DNA of 64,000 nt from Blastomyces gilchristii SLH14081. Lineage: Eukaryota > Ascomycota > Eurotiomycetes > Onygenales > Ajellomycetaceae. This document shows, piece by piece, positions 1 to 11,913 of the stretch. The stretch lies in assembly GCF_000003855.2 (NCBI RefSeq), contig NW_003101672.1:1878134-1942133 (forward strand), in the 5' to 3' direction. How positions within the stretch are numbered: the first letter of the stretch is position 1; each line of letters starts with the position of its first letter. The notes beneath the pieces are model-generated. The model worked only from the letters and a program-made list of their open reading frames with translations. It was not told where the DNA came from and searched no databases. The position numbers and the translations under genes are program-made.

Positions 1-872
1 CTACTACAATGCCAACTATCAGAGATTTGAATGAGCAGATGTTTGAGATGTAAAGACAGTGAAATACAATTTCCTAGTAAGTAACAATCTTTGATAACAC
101 TTTATATCTTATAGAACTATAATACTAACTTTGAAATAGAACTTACATACATTGATTGCAACTGAAAATCAGGCAAAACTACATGCTTGTAAAACTGAAT
201 TTGACTGCTATCTTCAAGATGATCTGACAAATTTACACATCAAATCAATTCTAGAGTTATGAAAAATTGTTGAGAGTATATATTCAACTGTTACACTGAT
301 GATATATGATATTCTGACAATTTCATTGACAGAGGTGAGAATAGAGTGAAAGTTCAACTCAAGTTAAGATATTTATCACTATTGTCAGAGACAATTATAA
401 GAAGAAATAATCAAGAAACTCATGATTGTAAAACATGGAATTATCAGATGATTTAATACCTCTGATCACAGTATATCAGAGAAGTGTAGTTTTTATAAGA
501 AAGTGAAGAATAAACTTGTACAAGAATGTATTTAGTTGTTTCATGAGTATTATCAATAATTGTTATCAAATTCTGATTATATAAGCAATCACTGAATGAA
601 CTGAATGAGACTGATTTTAATCTTCAGTCTCAGTCTTATTCTGATTTTAGAAGAATAATTATCTTTCACAGTTTATTCTGAGAAATTACTCTCATTTCAC
701 TGTTCTTGAATTAAATCTGATCATTTTTCACATTATTTCTCTCAGAAATGATTCATTTTCAGATTTTTTCAAGGCTTGATTCTGATGAGACTCACATCAA
801 GAAATGTATGAGATCAGATCAAATGAAATCAAATGTGAAATTCATGATTCTGTCAGTCAGTCTAGTTTCTGT
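1..872 (+). repeat. Direct repeat, copy A (cut by window edge)
   Basis: This segment matches 4284-5150 at a constant offset of 4283, so there is essentially no net insertion or deletion. The differences I compared are nearly all C/T or G/A transitions. Copy B follows directly on the hAT transposase fossil, so copy A is probably the 3' part of a second element of the same family whose body lies left of the window. Both copies contain intron-like sequence (a GTAAGT start near 77, a TACTAAC-type branch, then an AG). No known protein domain was recognised in it. Confidence 0.85.
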
Positions 873-2200
873 ACATCACTGAAAGCTGTTAATATTTTCT
901 TTAAGTCTCTTTATATTTGATAAGTCAGTAATATATTTCAATGCACTCTCTCTTTCATTATCATCATTATTATTATTATCATCATCATCATTATCACTAT
1001 TATCATTATTATTATCATTATCATTATTACTATCATCATTATTACTATTATTATTATTATTATATTATTTCTGATTATCTCTTCTGTCTTTATCTCTCTT
1101 TAATACTCACTGAAATCAATTATATTATTTCTCTTCAAATATTCTGCAGTTCTGCAGATCATCAAGGCGCATGAGCATCATTACAGATTGAAGAGAGAGA
1201 AGAAGAAAATGTTTAAGCAAGAGAAGACAGATTATAAGACACATTATAATACCTTGAAGAGACTCTGTAAGAGAGTAGAATAATAACAATTTTAAGTAAC
1301 ACTTCTGATAGATTTAGACTGAACTAAGTATAGAAATAATGCAGATGATATCACTTAAAAGAGATTGAAGAAGAAGACAGTGAAGAGTCTTATACAGTAG
1401 TAGTAAGATCAGAAGAAGTTCTGAGAATAATTTAAGATCAAGATAAAGAGAGAGAGAGAGAAGAAAAGTGTTACTGTAAATAAGCAGCAGCAGAAGAAGA
1501 TTGAGAGAGTATTAAAGTAAGAGATAAAGAAGTTAAAACTGATAAGTTTTTTATTTATTGAGAGATAATAATTTTTGATAACACTTCTGTTCTCTAATTG
1601 ATTAGCAGAAGCTGATAGAGAAGAAGAGAATTAAGACCTTGTTCAGGTCTCAAATGCACTTCATAATTCAGAATATTAAGAAGACAGCTCTACTCTCTAA
1701 GTATGTCAATCTGCTTATCACTGAGATGAAACCTGAGACAGTAGATCAGAAAATGTGAGATTTTGAGATACAGATTGACCTGGCTGAGAGAAAGTAGCAG
1801 AAATTCTTCTCTGAGAAGACAGCAGAGAGAGATTTTGAGATGATTATTATCTCAGATAAGAAGAAGAAGAAGAAGAAGAAGAATAAGAAGTAAATTATAA
1901 AGAATGATAAGAAAAATGAGAAAGAGAAGAAAGATGATAAGTAGAAAAAGTTTTTTTCTTTTTATATTAGTTAGTTATAAGTTCATAATTATTAATAATT
2001 GAAATTAATTTTAAGTTTTTAAAAATTATTGTACAAGTTGTAATCAAGTCAGAAACAATATATATATATATATATATATTTAACTATCATGATTCACAAA
2101 TCACTATAATGTATAAGTATCAACATTTTTTTAACATTGATATTTATAATATTAATATATTTTTAATGATATTATCTGATAATACAATTTAGTAACACTC
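873..2200 (+). other. Unidentified fossil coding sequence with microsatellites
   Basis: About 955-1065 is a TTA/TCA trinucleotide tract, which alone produces a His/Tyr-rich open frame that is not a gene. From about 1180 to 1960 a basic and acidic frame can be followed across stops, with stretches such as KKIERVLK and MKPETVDQKM, which suggests a former coiled-coil or nuclear protein. I do not recognise the family. A (TA)n tract lies at about 2059-2079. No intact gene is seen. Confidence 0.4.
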
Positions 2201-4283
2201 TCTTTCACAATATTAATATATTTCAAGAAATATGACAGAGATTAATCAAGATTATTTATTTACTTTTATACATCAATAATATTCAATCTGAGTTAGTACT
2301 AAAATTATAACTAAGCTAAGAAATAAGATTATTTTCTCTTATATTAATTCTTCTTACACACATCAGTGATCAGTTATTAAAAATAAATTATTATCTTTCT
2401 TAAATTATTATCATATCTTCTGAATTCACTTCTTTCACTTCTTTTACTTCTATTGAAGATTTATAAACTCTTCAAGAAATCACTGTGAATTACAAAGTCT
2501 ATGTTGTTTACAATTTAACACAGAATACTCTCTTTTAATTATGATGAATAATCACTTCATTCTTCACATCTGATTTCAGGTCATGAAATTTATGAAAAAC
2601 TCAACACAAATGTTGAGATAAACTATGAAATAATTATCAACAGATTGTATTGTAGATTACTGAAGAGTTATCTCTCTACTATAATTACTGTAACTTCATT
2701 CAGAAACATTCATCATAGACTAATCATAACTCTGAAGAAATTTCTCAACATCTGAAGTTATCAGAATACAGATAATAAAAGAAAAATAATCAGAAAATTA
2801 CTACTGAGCTGATAAGTTACTCTATTAAATAATAATTTTTGATAATACTAACTTTCTAATTTGAAGGAAATTATGTGAAAATAATCTTATATTAGTACTC
2901 TGATTTCATAACTCTTATCTGATAACTTCTATGAATAATTACTTCATATATATATATCTCTGAATCTTTCTCTTTAATCAATTGAAAACTCTGAATTTCA
3001 AACACTTCTTCAAATACTTAATTCAAATCTTCATATTTCACATCAATTCTGTCTTCAGTTCAATCTTAAGATACACTATAAAGTTAATATACAACATCTA
3101 GAATCAGAGTTGAAGAATCATTGAAGAGTGTCTCTCACAGTGAATACATGAACTAGTATAAATAATCTTGCATTTATAAGAGTTATATGTTATTACATTG
3201 ATGAGAACTGAACTTATTAAGAGACATTAATTGAATTTGAATCATTGATCAGTAGTCATACTGAGAATTATATAACAGAGATATTAATAACTGTGATTAA
3301 AAATGACTATTGAGATATTAGTCTCAGTCTTCTTATAATTACAACTGATAATGCTGTGAATAACTATACTATGATAAAGAGCTTGAAGTAAAAATTAACT
3401 TTGTATTTCTGAAATAATAAACAAGGTTATATTCTCTGTATTACTCATGTGATTCAACTTGTGATATAAACACTGATAAAGAATCTTAATATCAAGATAA
3501 AGAATAATGAGATAGCTGATTCTTGAGATGAGAATGAGATGAAAGTGATTACTCAAGTAACTTTTATATTTACTTTATAAAAGATAATGTTTTTTAATAA
3601 CACTTTTTAATATTGCTTTTTGATAACACTTTTTAATAACACTACTGTTAATTTTGAATAGATTGACTAATAATTTAAATATCATAGATTTAAAACATTG
3701 TTAATGCAATTTGTACCTCTTCTAAATAATAATAATAATTTCATGATATTCAATAAATAAACAAATCAGTCACATCACTGAATATGATACAGAATGTTAG
3801 AATACAGTAAAGTTCAATATATAAAATGACTGTTCAGACTCTTCAATTGTATTAGATAATTAATCATTGAATGTAACACTCTGATTAAGAAAAGATTCAG
3901 ATATTAAAACTTTCTGATATAAAGTGAACTCAGTTAAAATATGTGATTGATTTACTGTTTCAGTTTTATAAGATAATAAAGACAGTTTCAATCACTTATA
4001 CATTAATACTGCAGTCAGTCTGATGAGTGTATAACAGTTTATTTACTTATCTTAAGAAGCAGTTGAATCACTTAAAAAGAAATTCAGTCTGAGATAATGC
4101 TATAGTGCAGACTATTATTACTATAAGAAATAAACTGACATATTACTACAGCAAAATAGAACAATCTTTTACAGAGTACTATACTGTAGCAGCTCTACTA
4201 GATTTCTTTCATTGAGTTAATATCTACACTTCTCAAGATTGAACAGAGGAGGAATGAGACTTATATATTAAATTAACTCAAGA
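2200..4283 (+). mobile_element. hAT-type DNA transposon relic
   Basis: A degenerate transposase frame is readable in the second half. At 3341-3390 it gives TTDNAVNNYTM, matching the hAT catalytic-core motif with an Asp followed by Asn-Ala-x-Asn-Asn. At 3431-3463 it gives LCITHVIQLV, matching the conserved Cys-Leu-Ala-His-Val-x-x-Leu-Val block. Many TGA and TAA stops break the frame, so the copy is dead. Several AT-rich spacers with GTAAG-like starts and a recurrent TTTTTGATAACAC word look like fossil introns. Terminal inverted repeats and target duplications were not resolved, so both borders are approximate. Confidence 0.6.
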
Positions 4284-5150
4284 CTACTACAATATCAACT
4301 ATCAGAGATTTGAATAAGCAGATGTTCAAGATATGAAGATAGTGAAATACAATTCTCTAGTAAGTAACAATCTTTGATAATACTTCATATTATATAGAAC
4401 TATAATACTAACTTTGAAACAGAACTTGTATATATTGATTATAACTGAAAATCAGGCAAAACTACATACTTGTAAAACTGAATTTGACTGCTATCTTCAA
4501 GATAATTCAATAAATTTACACATCAAATCAATTCTAGAGTTATGAAAAATTGTTGAGAGTATATATTCAATTGTTGTATTGATAACATGTGATATTCTGA
4601 CAATTTCATTAACAGAGATGAAAATGAAGTGAAAGTTTAACTCAAGTCAAGATATTTATCACTATCATCAGAGACAATTACAAGAAGAAACAATTAAGAA
4701 ACTCATAATTATAAAACATAGAATTATCAGACAGTTTAATACCTCTGATTACAGTATATCAGAGAAGTGTAGTTTTCATGAGAAAGTGAAGAATAAACTT
4801 GTACAAGAATGTATTTAGTTATTTCATGAGTATTATTAATAATCATTATCAAATTCTGATTATATAAGCAATCACTGAATGAACTGAATGAGACTGATTT
4901 TAATCTTCAGTCTCAGTCTCATTCTGATTTTGAAAGAATGATTATCTTTCACAGTTTATCCTGGAAAATTACTTTCATTTCACTGTTCTTGAATTAAATC
5001 TGGTCATTTTTCACATCATTTCTCTCAGAAATGGTTCATTTTCAGATTTTTTTGAGACTTGGTCCTGATGAGACTCATGTCAAGAAATGTATGAGATCAG
5101 ATTAAATGAGACTAAATGTGAAATTCATGGTCTCAGCGGCCAGTCTAATG
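4284..5150 (+). repeat. Direct repeat, copy B
   Basis: Second copy of the repeat at 1-872, joined directly to the 3' side of the hAT fossil. Homology stops near 5150, where LINE-like sequence starts. That junction is therefore either the element's own end or the LINE insertion point. Confidence 0.85.
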
Positions 5151-8100
5151 CCTGAATTCAGTGCAGAATTTCTTATTCAGAATGAGAATCTCTGAAAATC
5201 AGCAGTAGAATCTTTGTTAAACACAACAATTCTATCTGAGAGAGATGAAAAGTAGAATAAATTCATTCTTCATGATATTTCAGTTGAAATTTTTGACTGT
5301 GAAGAAGAAATGCTACTTCTCAAAAATAAATTAGAAGAATACAACTTCATTCAACTGAGAAAAGAGCCTGTATGACTAAATTCAATTGAGTTCAGATAAA
5401 GCAGAAGAAATGCCTCTGTTCTAGTATATATAAAAACACTTGAACAGTCAAAGATCTCTGAAGTAAGAGTAGCAGGTTTGAAAATGAGAGTTCATGAATA
5501 CAAAGACTCAAGAATGAATCTCAAAGCTCAAACACAGTGTTCAAACTGTCAAAGATATGAACACTTTACAATCTCCTGTTTCAGAGACTCAAAATGTGCA
5601 TTCTGTGCCAGAGATTACAAAACTAGTAAGCATAAATGTGAAATATGCTCAAAAAGAGATGAAATATGTTAACACACTCTGCTTAAATGCTCTAATTGCA
5701 AAGAAAAACATGCATCTAGCTCAAAAGAATGTATATTTACTTCAAGAACTCAAAAGAACTGAAGAAAAGATGAAGCTCAAAGTAAATCTAGAACTGAAGA
5801 GAATAGTCAAGTCAGTAAACTCACAACTGCAAGCTTAAAAAGAAGAAACTCTTAACTATCTAGATCTTCAAACTTCAATTCTCCAGCTAAATGTAAACAG
5901 AATTTGAATTCTCAAACTTCTGTTAAGATTAGAGAATTGAGAAATGACTCTGTTGATAAACTAGATATAATACAAGCAGTTGAGATTTCTACTTTTCAGA
6001 ACAGTTATAATCTACTATCTAATAATAGTGATTAGATTCTACTCTACTCTCTTTTAGTATGAATATACAACAAAAACAACAAAAAAAGTTTAAAAACTCT
6101 TCAAAAATCACATTTATTCAAAATAATGTGAATAGAAACTCAAATTGCATTTATTCTTGTCTTCAAATTGCATTTGAATAAAAAGTTAATTTTATACTGC
6201 TTCAGAAGCCGAATTTTGATGCTGAGTAAAAATATATCATTTCTCATTCAAGCTACTACTGCTTTTTACCTCAAAAGTCTGAGATAAAGTTGAGAGTAGT
6301 GATCTATGAAAGAAAGAGATCAAGATATTAATTTAATCTGAGATTTAATATCATGTCTGACCCTGATATTCTGATGAGTGATATTATAGATAAAGAGAAT
6401 GAGTTTAACACTATACAGCTCATAAATATCTATAATGAAAAGTCATTGAAGAAAAATAATAACATCTGAATAATTAATAGAGAATTTCTGAACATAACTT
6501 TATCAAGAAACTCTATAATTATAGAAGATTTCAATACACATCATCTCTGATGAAATTCAGAATATAAAAGAGCAGTAAGAGCTGATAATCTAATTGAATG
6601 AATCTTTGAGCATTCAATGAACTTAGTTAACAAGTCTGATCAACAAACATTCTTTAGAAAAGATATGAAACAGAAATCTATTATAGATCTAATCTTTATA
6701 TCACAAAATCTAATAGAAAAAAGACTTGCAAACTGATTTATTGATTCAAATGAGATATCAGAATCAGATCATGAGATTATTCAATTTAATATTGAACTGA
6801 GTGAGGAATAAATGAGTGAAAATTCTCTTCTCTCTAATCAGTTTAACTTTGAAAAAGCTGACTGAAAGGCAGTTGAAGAAAGTATAAAACTGTTAAAATC
6901 TGAAAGACAGAGTGAGCTGTATTGAAACTCTGATCAAGATATCTCAAATGAAATGCTTGAGAATAAAGTGAAGCTCATTACATCTATTATTCTAGCAAGT
7001 GTTAAAGATAATATTTCAAAGAGAAAGTCTTCTGAGTATTTAAAATCTTGATGAAATGAGAATATCACATTTAAAAGGAAACAATTGACTACTGCTAGAA
7101 GAGATTGAAAGAATGATATAATTTCTGATAAAGAGTTTAAAGCTGTCAGAAATGAATATTTTTCAGATATTAAAAAAGCTAAAACAGACTGCTGAAATAA
7201 ATTTCTTGAAGAAGTATAAGAAAAAGAAGTTTTTAAAGCTTTTAACTATACTAAAACAAGAAGTGTAGTAAAACTTTCAATCTTAGAATATGAGTTTCAG
7301 AATAAATTATATACAGCAAACTCTTTTAAGGAAAAATGTCAAGCTTTTATAAGAACTCTCTTTCAAAACTTATCAGATTCAGATTCAGAGGAAGAGAATA
7401 TATCATATCTCAACTATATTAATGAAAATGACTGGGAATAGCCTGATCTTACTCAAGATGAACTAGAGTTAGCTATCTTCTCAAGTTCAGTTAAGACTGC
7501 TGCAGGGCCTGATTCAATTAATTACTTAATTATTCAAAATACATATCTCTACTTAAAGAATGAATATTTTAAGCTCTTTTTCAATCTCTTGAAAAATGAA
7601 TATTATTCTAAATGCTGGAGAGAAGTCACTGAAGTGATTCTTGTAAAACCTAATAGAAAAACTTCAATTTCTAAGTCATATAGAGTAATATCTCTATTGA
7701 ACTGTCTAGAAAAGGTTTTAGAAAAGATAATAGCTACTTAACTATCTTTTATAAGCTCTATAAGTGATTCTCTTTTATTCAGTGAATAAATGAGAGATAG
7801 AAAACAGTGTTCTGTAATTGACACTATTCTCTCAGTTGTTCATGATATTCAAATAGCAAAGCATGAGAGTCTGGTCTCAACTGCAGTTTTTATTAATATA
7901 AAAGAAGCATTTGATCATGTTTCAAAGTCAAAGTTAATTCAGACATTGAAGATATTAAAACTGCCACTTTCTTTAATAAAATGAGTTAACTGTTTTATAT
8001 CTAAAAGAATTATATAACTCTTCTTTGATGGAATGAAACAAGATAAGACTGAGATAAAAATAGAAGTATCACAAGAATTTTCAATCTCACTCATTTTATT

Positions 8101-10020
8101 TGCAATATACACTGCATATCTATTTAAAAATAGAAATATAAGAATAGTACAATCTCTGAGTTATATAAATGATATTGATCTAGTCTACAGCTCAAAAACT
8201 ATCAAAGAGAATTTGAAAGTGATTGAAGAAGCTGCAAAGGAAATCTTTATTAAAGCAGATATCAATTAAATTCAATTTGATATAAATAAAACTGAGTTAA
8301 TTCATTTCTTTTCTAGATTCAATGAGAAAGAACTATCTCTAACTCTTTTAAATAGAGAGATTAAACCCAGTGTAAATATCAAATGATTAGAAGTATGATT
8401 AAACTCCAAGTTGAATTTTAAATATCATATTTAACAAAGAACTGTCAAGATAGAAAGATTATTAAATAACATAATCAGACTATTAAATACAGAGAGAGAT
8501 CTATTCTTCCAGACTATGAGACAGTTATATATAGTCTATATTACATCAGTAGCTGATTATGAAGTTCAAGTTTAATGAAATAATCAAGAGAATTTCACTG
8601 AACTCTTTCAAAGTCTGCAAAACAGAGTCTTGAGAAGAATTCTGAGAGTATTTAAATCATCTTCTATTAAAGCAATGAAAATTGAAGCTTCAATTCCTTC
8701 TTCTGCTATTAGATTTGAAAAGACCTGTATAAACTATGCTCTGAGAGTTGTAAAGATGAGCTTAAATCATATAATCAGAGAAAGAGTCTCTTCTTTATTT
8801 TCATTAATTAACTCTGGAAATGAACTGGATTGAAATAGATTTCTTGATTGAAATGAAAATAATTCTTCAAAGAAAATGTCTTCTCAACTGTATAGACTAT
8901 GCTCTCTGATTAAAAATCAATTCTCTTCTCTAAATATTAAAAAAGTTGATTATGAGAAGTTATCTCTCTGAAGAGAAAAGCTTGAATCTCTTATAGACTT
9001 ATAAATAAGTAAACTATCAAAAGAGAAAGAATATGAACAGCATTTGAAGAGAATCTCTACAATCAATATAAAAGACTCTATTCTGATATATTCAGATAAC
9101 TCAAAAAATGAGAATTTGAATAGATTAGATGCAGGCATTGCTTATACTGAAGATAATATTAATTTTATCTCAGATTTCTGAAATCTAGGCTGTGAATCTG
9201 AAGTCTTTGATACTGAACTATTTATAATAGTGAAAGCTTTCAAACTCATTGAAATAAAATCTCATAAAAGAGGAAATTGTTTAAAAGAGGTATGAATATT
9301 CTCTGATAGTCAAGCTGCTTTAAAAAGACTTAGAAATAGTCAGATTTATAATGATCAAATGAATCTTGAACTGATCTTAAACTCTGTTTTGAAAATTCAA
9401 AAGAGAAGAATATTAAAGCTGATAATTCATCTGCACTGAGTTCCTGCTTATATGAATATTCATGGCAATGAATTGGCTGATTCAGCTGTAAAAAAGAGTG
9501 CAGAATTAAGCAGATCTATTCAAAAAATTGTGTTCTGATCTTTTATAAAGAGAAAAATAAAAGAATCTTGTTTAGACAAGTGAAATGAAAGCTGGCAGAA
9601 ACAAAAGAAGAGTATATATTATTCAAGATTTGAAACAAAACTCAAGTGGAAATCTTGTTCAATTAAATGTAAAAAGAAAATATTCTCATCTATAATACAG
9701 CTGAAACTAGAACATGACTATTTCAAATCTTATATACAAAGATTTGATGATAGATTTGACTTAATAGAATGCTCATTCTGCAATACAAATGAGAATTCTG
9801 AGTATATTGTAATACACTGTGTATTATACAATAGTCTCAGAGTTAGATTGAAAGAGAAGTATAATCTAAATCAATTAAATATAAGATTCTTATTCTCAAC
9901 TGAGACAGACATTAAATACTTAATAGACTTTCTATCAGAAACTCAAGCAGCTATAAGAAAATGGCTAAATTCAGAATTATCTGAATATGAAGAGGAGGAA
10001 ATCAACCAGATATAGTCTGT
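5150..10020 (+). mobile_element. RIP-inactivated Tad1-like non-LTR retrotransposon (LINE)
   Basis: Domains appear in the order expected for a Tad1/I-type LINE. A gag-like first frame (about 5,160-6,050) carries CCHC knuckles, including CSNCQRYEHFTISC (C-x2-C-x4-H-x4-C). An AP-type endonuclease follows, with EDFNTHH at about 6,527 and an SDHE motif at about 6,766. The reverse transcriptase (about 7,440-8,300) has TAAGPDS and YIND in place of the YxDD box at 8162-8173. RNase H (about 9,050-9,520) has FSDSQAALK and a His-stop-Val-Pro stretch where HWVPxH is expected. A C-terminal C-x2-C...H...C cluster ends near 10,015. Many in-frame stops, chiefly TGA, make the copy dead. Confidence 0.88.
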
Positions 10021-10400
10021 TAAAACAGCTATATACTATCTTTTAATAATTTGTTTTATTACAGTCTTTCTTTACTTTATCTTTTTCTTTCAATTCCTTT
10101 CTATCTATCTATTTAATGTGTCTATCTTTAAGACTGTGTTCTCTTTTCCTTTGTCATGATATTGTTAAATGATTTCAAAGTATCAGAAGATGTTAAAACA
10201 CTGTAATTTGTAAATGATTTTTATATTCTGAGCTGGAATTTTCTGATTTTGCATATCTGAAATTGATGAATGTATAATAGTTAACTTTACAGATATAGAA
10301 AAAACTCTGAGAACTAAAAGTTCTCAGGTAGATGTCATAGTCTCTGACTGTATACATCTATAATTGAAGAATAATAATAATAATAATAAGATCTCACTGA
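10021..10400 (+). other. AT-rich LINE 3' flank with (AAT)n tract
   Basis: T-rich non-coding sequence follows the LINE frame. It ends in a short AAT tandem tract near 10,368-10,389, which could be the element's simple-repeat tail or chance. No gene is seen. Confidence 0.5.
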
Positions 10401-10860
10401 ACAATATAAGATAGAAGATCTGATATAATTGAATCTTAAAAATATACAAACTACATGTTCATCTTGTATGCTAGATTATCACTATATCAAGTATAAAGTG
10501 ATAGAAGTTCTAGATAGTTACAACTACTGTCTTAACATATCATCAGAAATTCATGATGTATTTTATACAAGCTTGCTTCATCACATTATCACTGATCTAT
10601 TTTCTTCTCAACTAACTTCTAACTAACAGTTATCAGGCATCATAGAAGAAGATAATGAGCTTGAGTGAGAGATTGAGAATATTCTCAATAAGAGATCTTA
10701 TAACTGCAGTCAGTAATATTTTGTGAAATGAGTCAGCTATGATTAACTGATCTGAACTCTGAGTTTCATATTATCTGAAATAGCGGCTCTTGACTGATGA
10801 GAACTGCTTCTGAAAGAGAGAATTAATGTGACAGGTTACATCTGATTAATTATATAGACT
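10401..10860 (+). mobile_element. Ty3/gypsy chromovirus relic: integrase tail and chromodomain
   Basis: The frame reads LDYHYIKYKVIEVL and then EIHDVFYTSLLH, matching the C-terminal region of chromovirus integrases, where the fungal consensus has a GPY/F-like block followed by an IHxVFHVSLL stretch. About 60 codons on it reads EIENILNKR...YFVK-stop-VSYD, which fits a chromodomain (EVEEIL...YLVKWxGY) with the core Trp codon changed to a stop. Only the 3' end of the pol gene is present. Multiple stops make it non-functional. Confidence 0.75.
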
Positions 10861-11575
10861 ATTTTATTACACTTCCCAGATTTCAATTACTTTATTCTTG
10901 AATGTATACACTTCAATTCTCAGTTATTCTCAATTGCTGATTCTCAGCTGCTATAAATGTGTGTATATTCTCTCACTCTGAAGCTTCACTGCATACATCA
11001 CTACATATATGTATAAATATTTATCTCAATCACTGATTCTCACACTTTCTCTTTCTTTTCTTCTTTAATATTTTTATCTTTGTTATATAAGATCTATCAA
11101 TATTATACTAATCTATTCAGTGTAGACCTCTTACACTTAAATATATAGATTAAATTTATTTTTATTACTATAATTAATTCAGAATCAATTTAAAATCAAT
11201 TTAATACTAAAATTATTCTTGAATTTAATAATAAAGTAAGTATTTATATAATTTATACTGAATTGATTATTAACTGATTTTCAATTAATTATTAATTACT
11301 TAAATATATAGATTAAATCTATTTTTATTACTATAATTAATTCAGAATCAATTCAGAATCAATTTAAAATTAATTTAAAATCAATTATTAAATATTTTTA
11401 TCTTGATATATTTTAAAATTCTGTAAAATATCTCTTTATATTCTATATGAATTTATCTATTCATTTAATTGATTATGAATCAGCTATACATGCTTTGATT
11501 GGTTGATGAGCTGAATGAATGAGACTATGAGTGGATTGAAAGATTGAAAGTCAATTACCAACTGATTATTACTGT
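10861..11575. repeat. LTR-like AT-rich tail with a tandem duplication
   Basis: This AT-rich stretch follows the chromovirus pol tail and could be its 3' LTR. No matching second LTR is visible, so this is inference. It holds a near-identical direct duplication: the stretch starting CTTAAATATATAGATTAAAT at about 11,130 recurs at about 11,298, each unit being roughly 75-90 bp and containing repeated AATTCAGAATCAATT. No coding sequence is seen. Confidence 0.5.
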
Positions 11576-11780
11576 ATTGTGCGAGGTCGGGGTCATGATT
11601 ATGTAACAAGGTCAAGTGGCGCACTTAGCGAGGTCAAGTTTTCTGCTTCCTGGTATAGCGTAGAATCAAAGATTTTCCGATCGCCGAGGAAAAATTATAG
11701 CTGCAATCGAGCCGCAAGAGCGACAATCTCCATCCCGACTTTTCTTCCGCTCAAGACCTAACCCAGAACTACACCCCTTG

Positions 11781-11788
11781 TATAAATA
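11781..11788 (+). promoter_or_regulatory. TATA-like box of TIM23
   Basis: TATAAATA lies about 130 nt before the TIM23 start codon in the only CpG-normal DNA separating that gene from the heterochromatic block. It is a plausible core promoter element judged by sequence and position only. Confidence 0.4.
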
Positions 11789-11913
11789 CCGTTATCCCGG
11801 AGAACGCGGGCATATCCAGGAGCGCAGCTGGCGCAAGGAACCCTTTTTTTTTCTCTCTTTCCAGTTTCTAGATTTTGTGGCTTGTTTGTATAATATATTC
11901 CTAATTTGCCATC

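Larger units (their letters stand above)
1..11575. other. AT-rich, CpG-depleted RIP-type heterochromatin block
   Basis: This block is strongly AT-rich and almost free of CG dinucleotides. Only a handful were noticed (near 1168, 5137, 6208 and 10,771), whereas CG is common right after 11,576. It has no intact gene. Its content is nested transposon fossils whose reading frames can still be followed across many in-frame stops, mostly TGA where TGG or CGA is expected. This pattern fits repeat-induced point mutation or long-term loss of methylated cytosine. The right border is sharp and falls just before the TIM23 promoter. Confidence 0.9.

Noticed and set aside
941..1174. Open frame rich in His and Tyr
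   Set aside because: It is the translation of a TTA/TCA trinucleotide microsatellite inside a RIP block and has no protein character outside the repeat.
1..5150. The 870-bp direct repeats as LTRs of a 3.4-kb retrotransposon
   Set aside because: Copy B continues directly from the hAT transposase fossil, no primer-binding site or TG...CA ends were seen, and the interior has no gag or pol.
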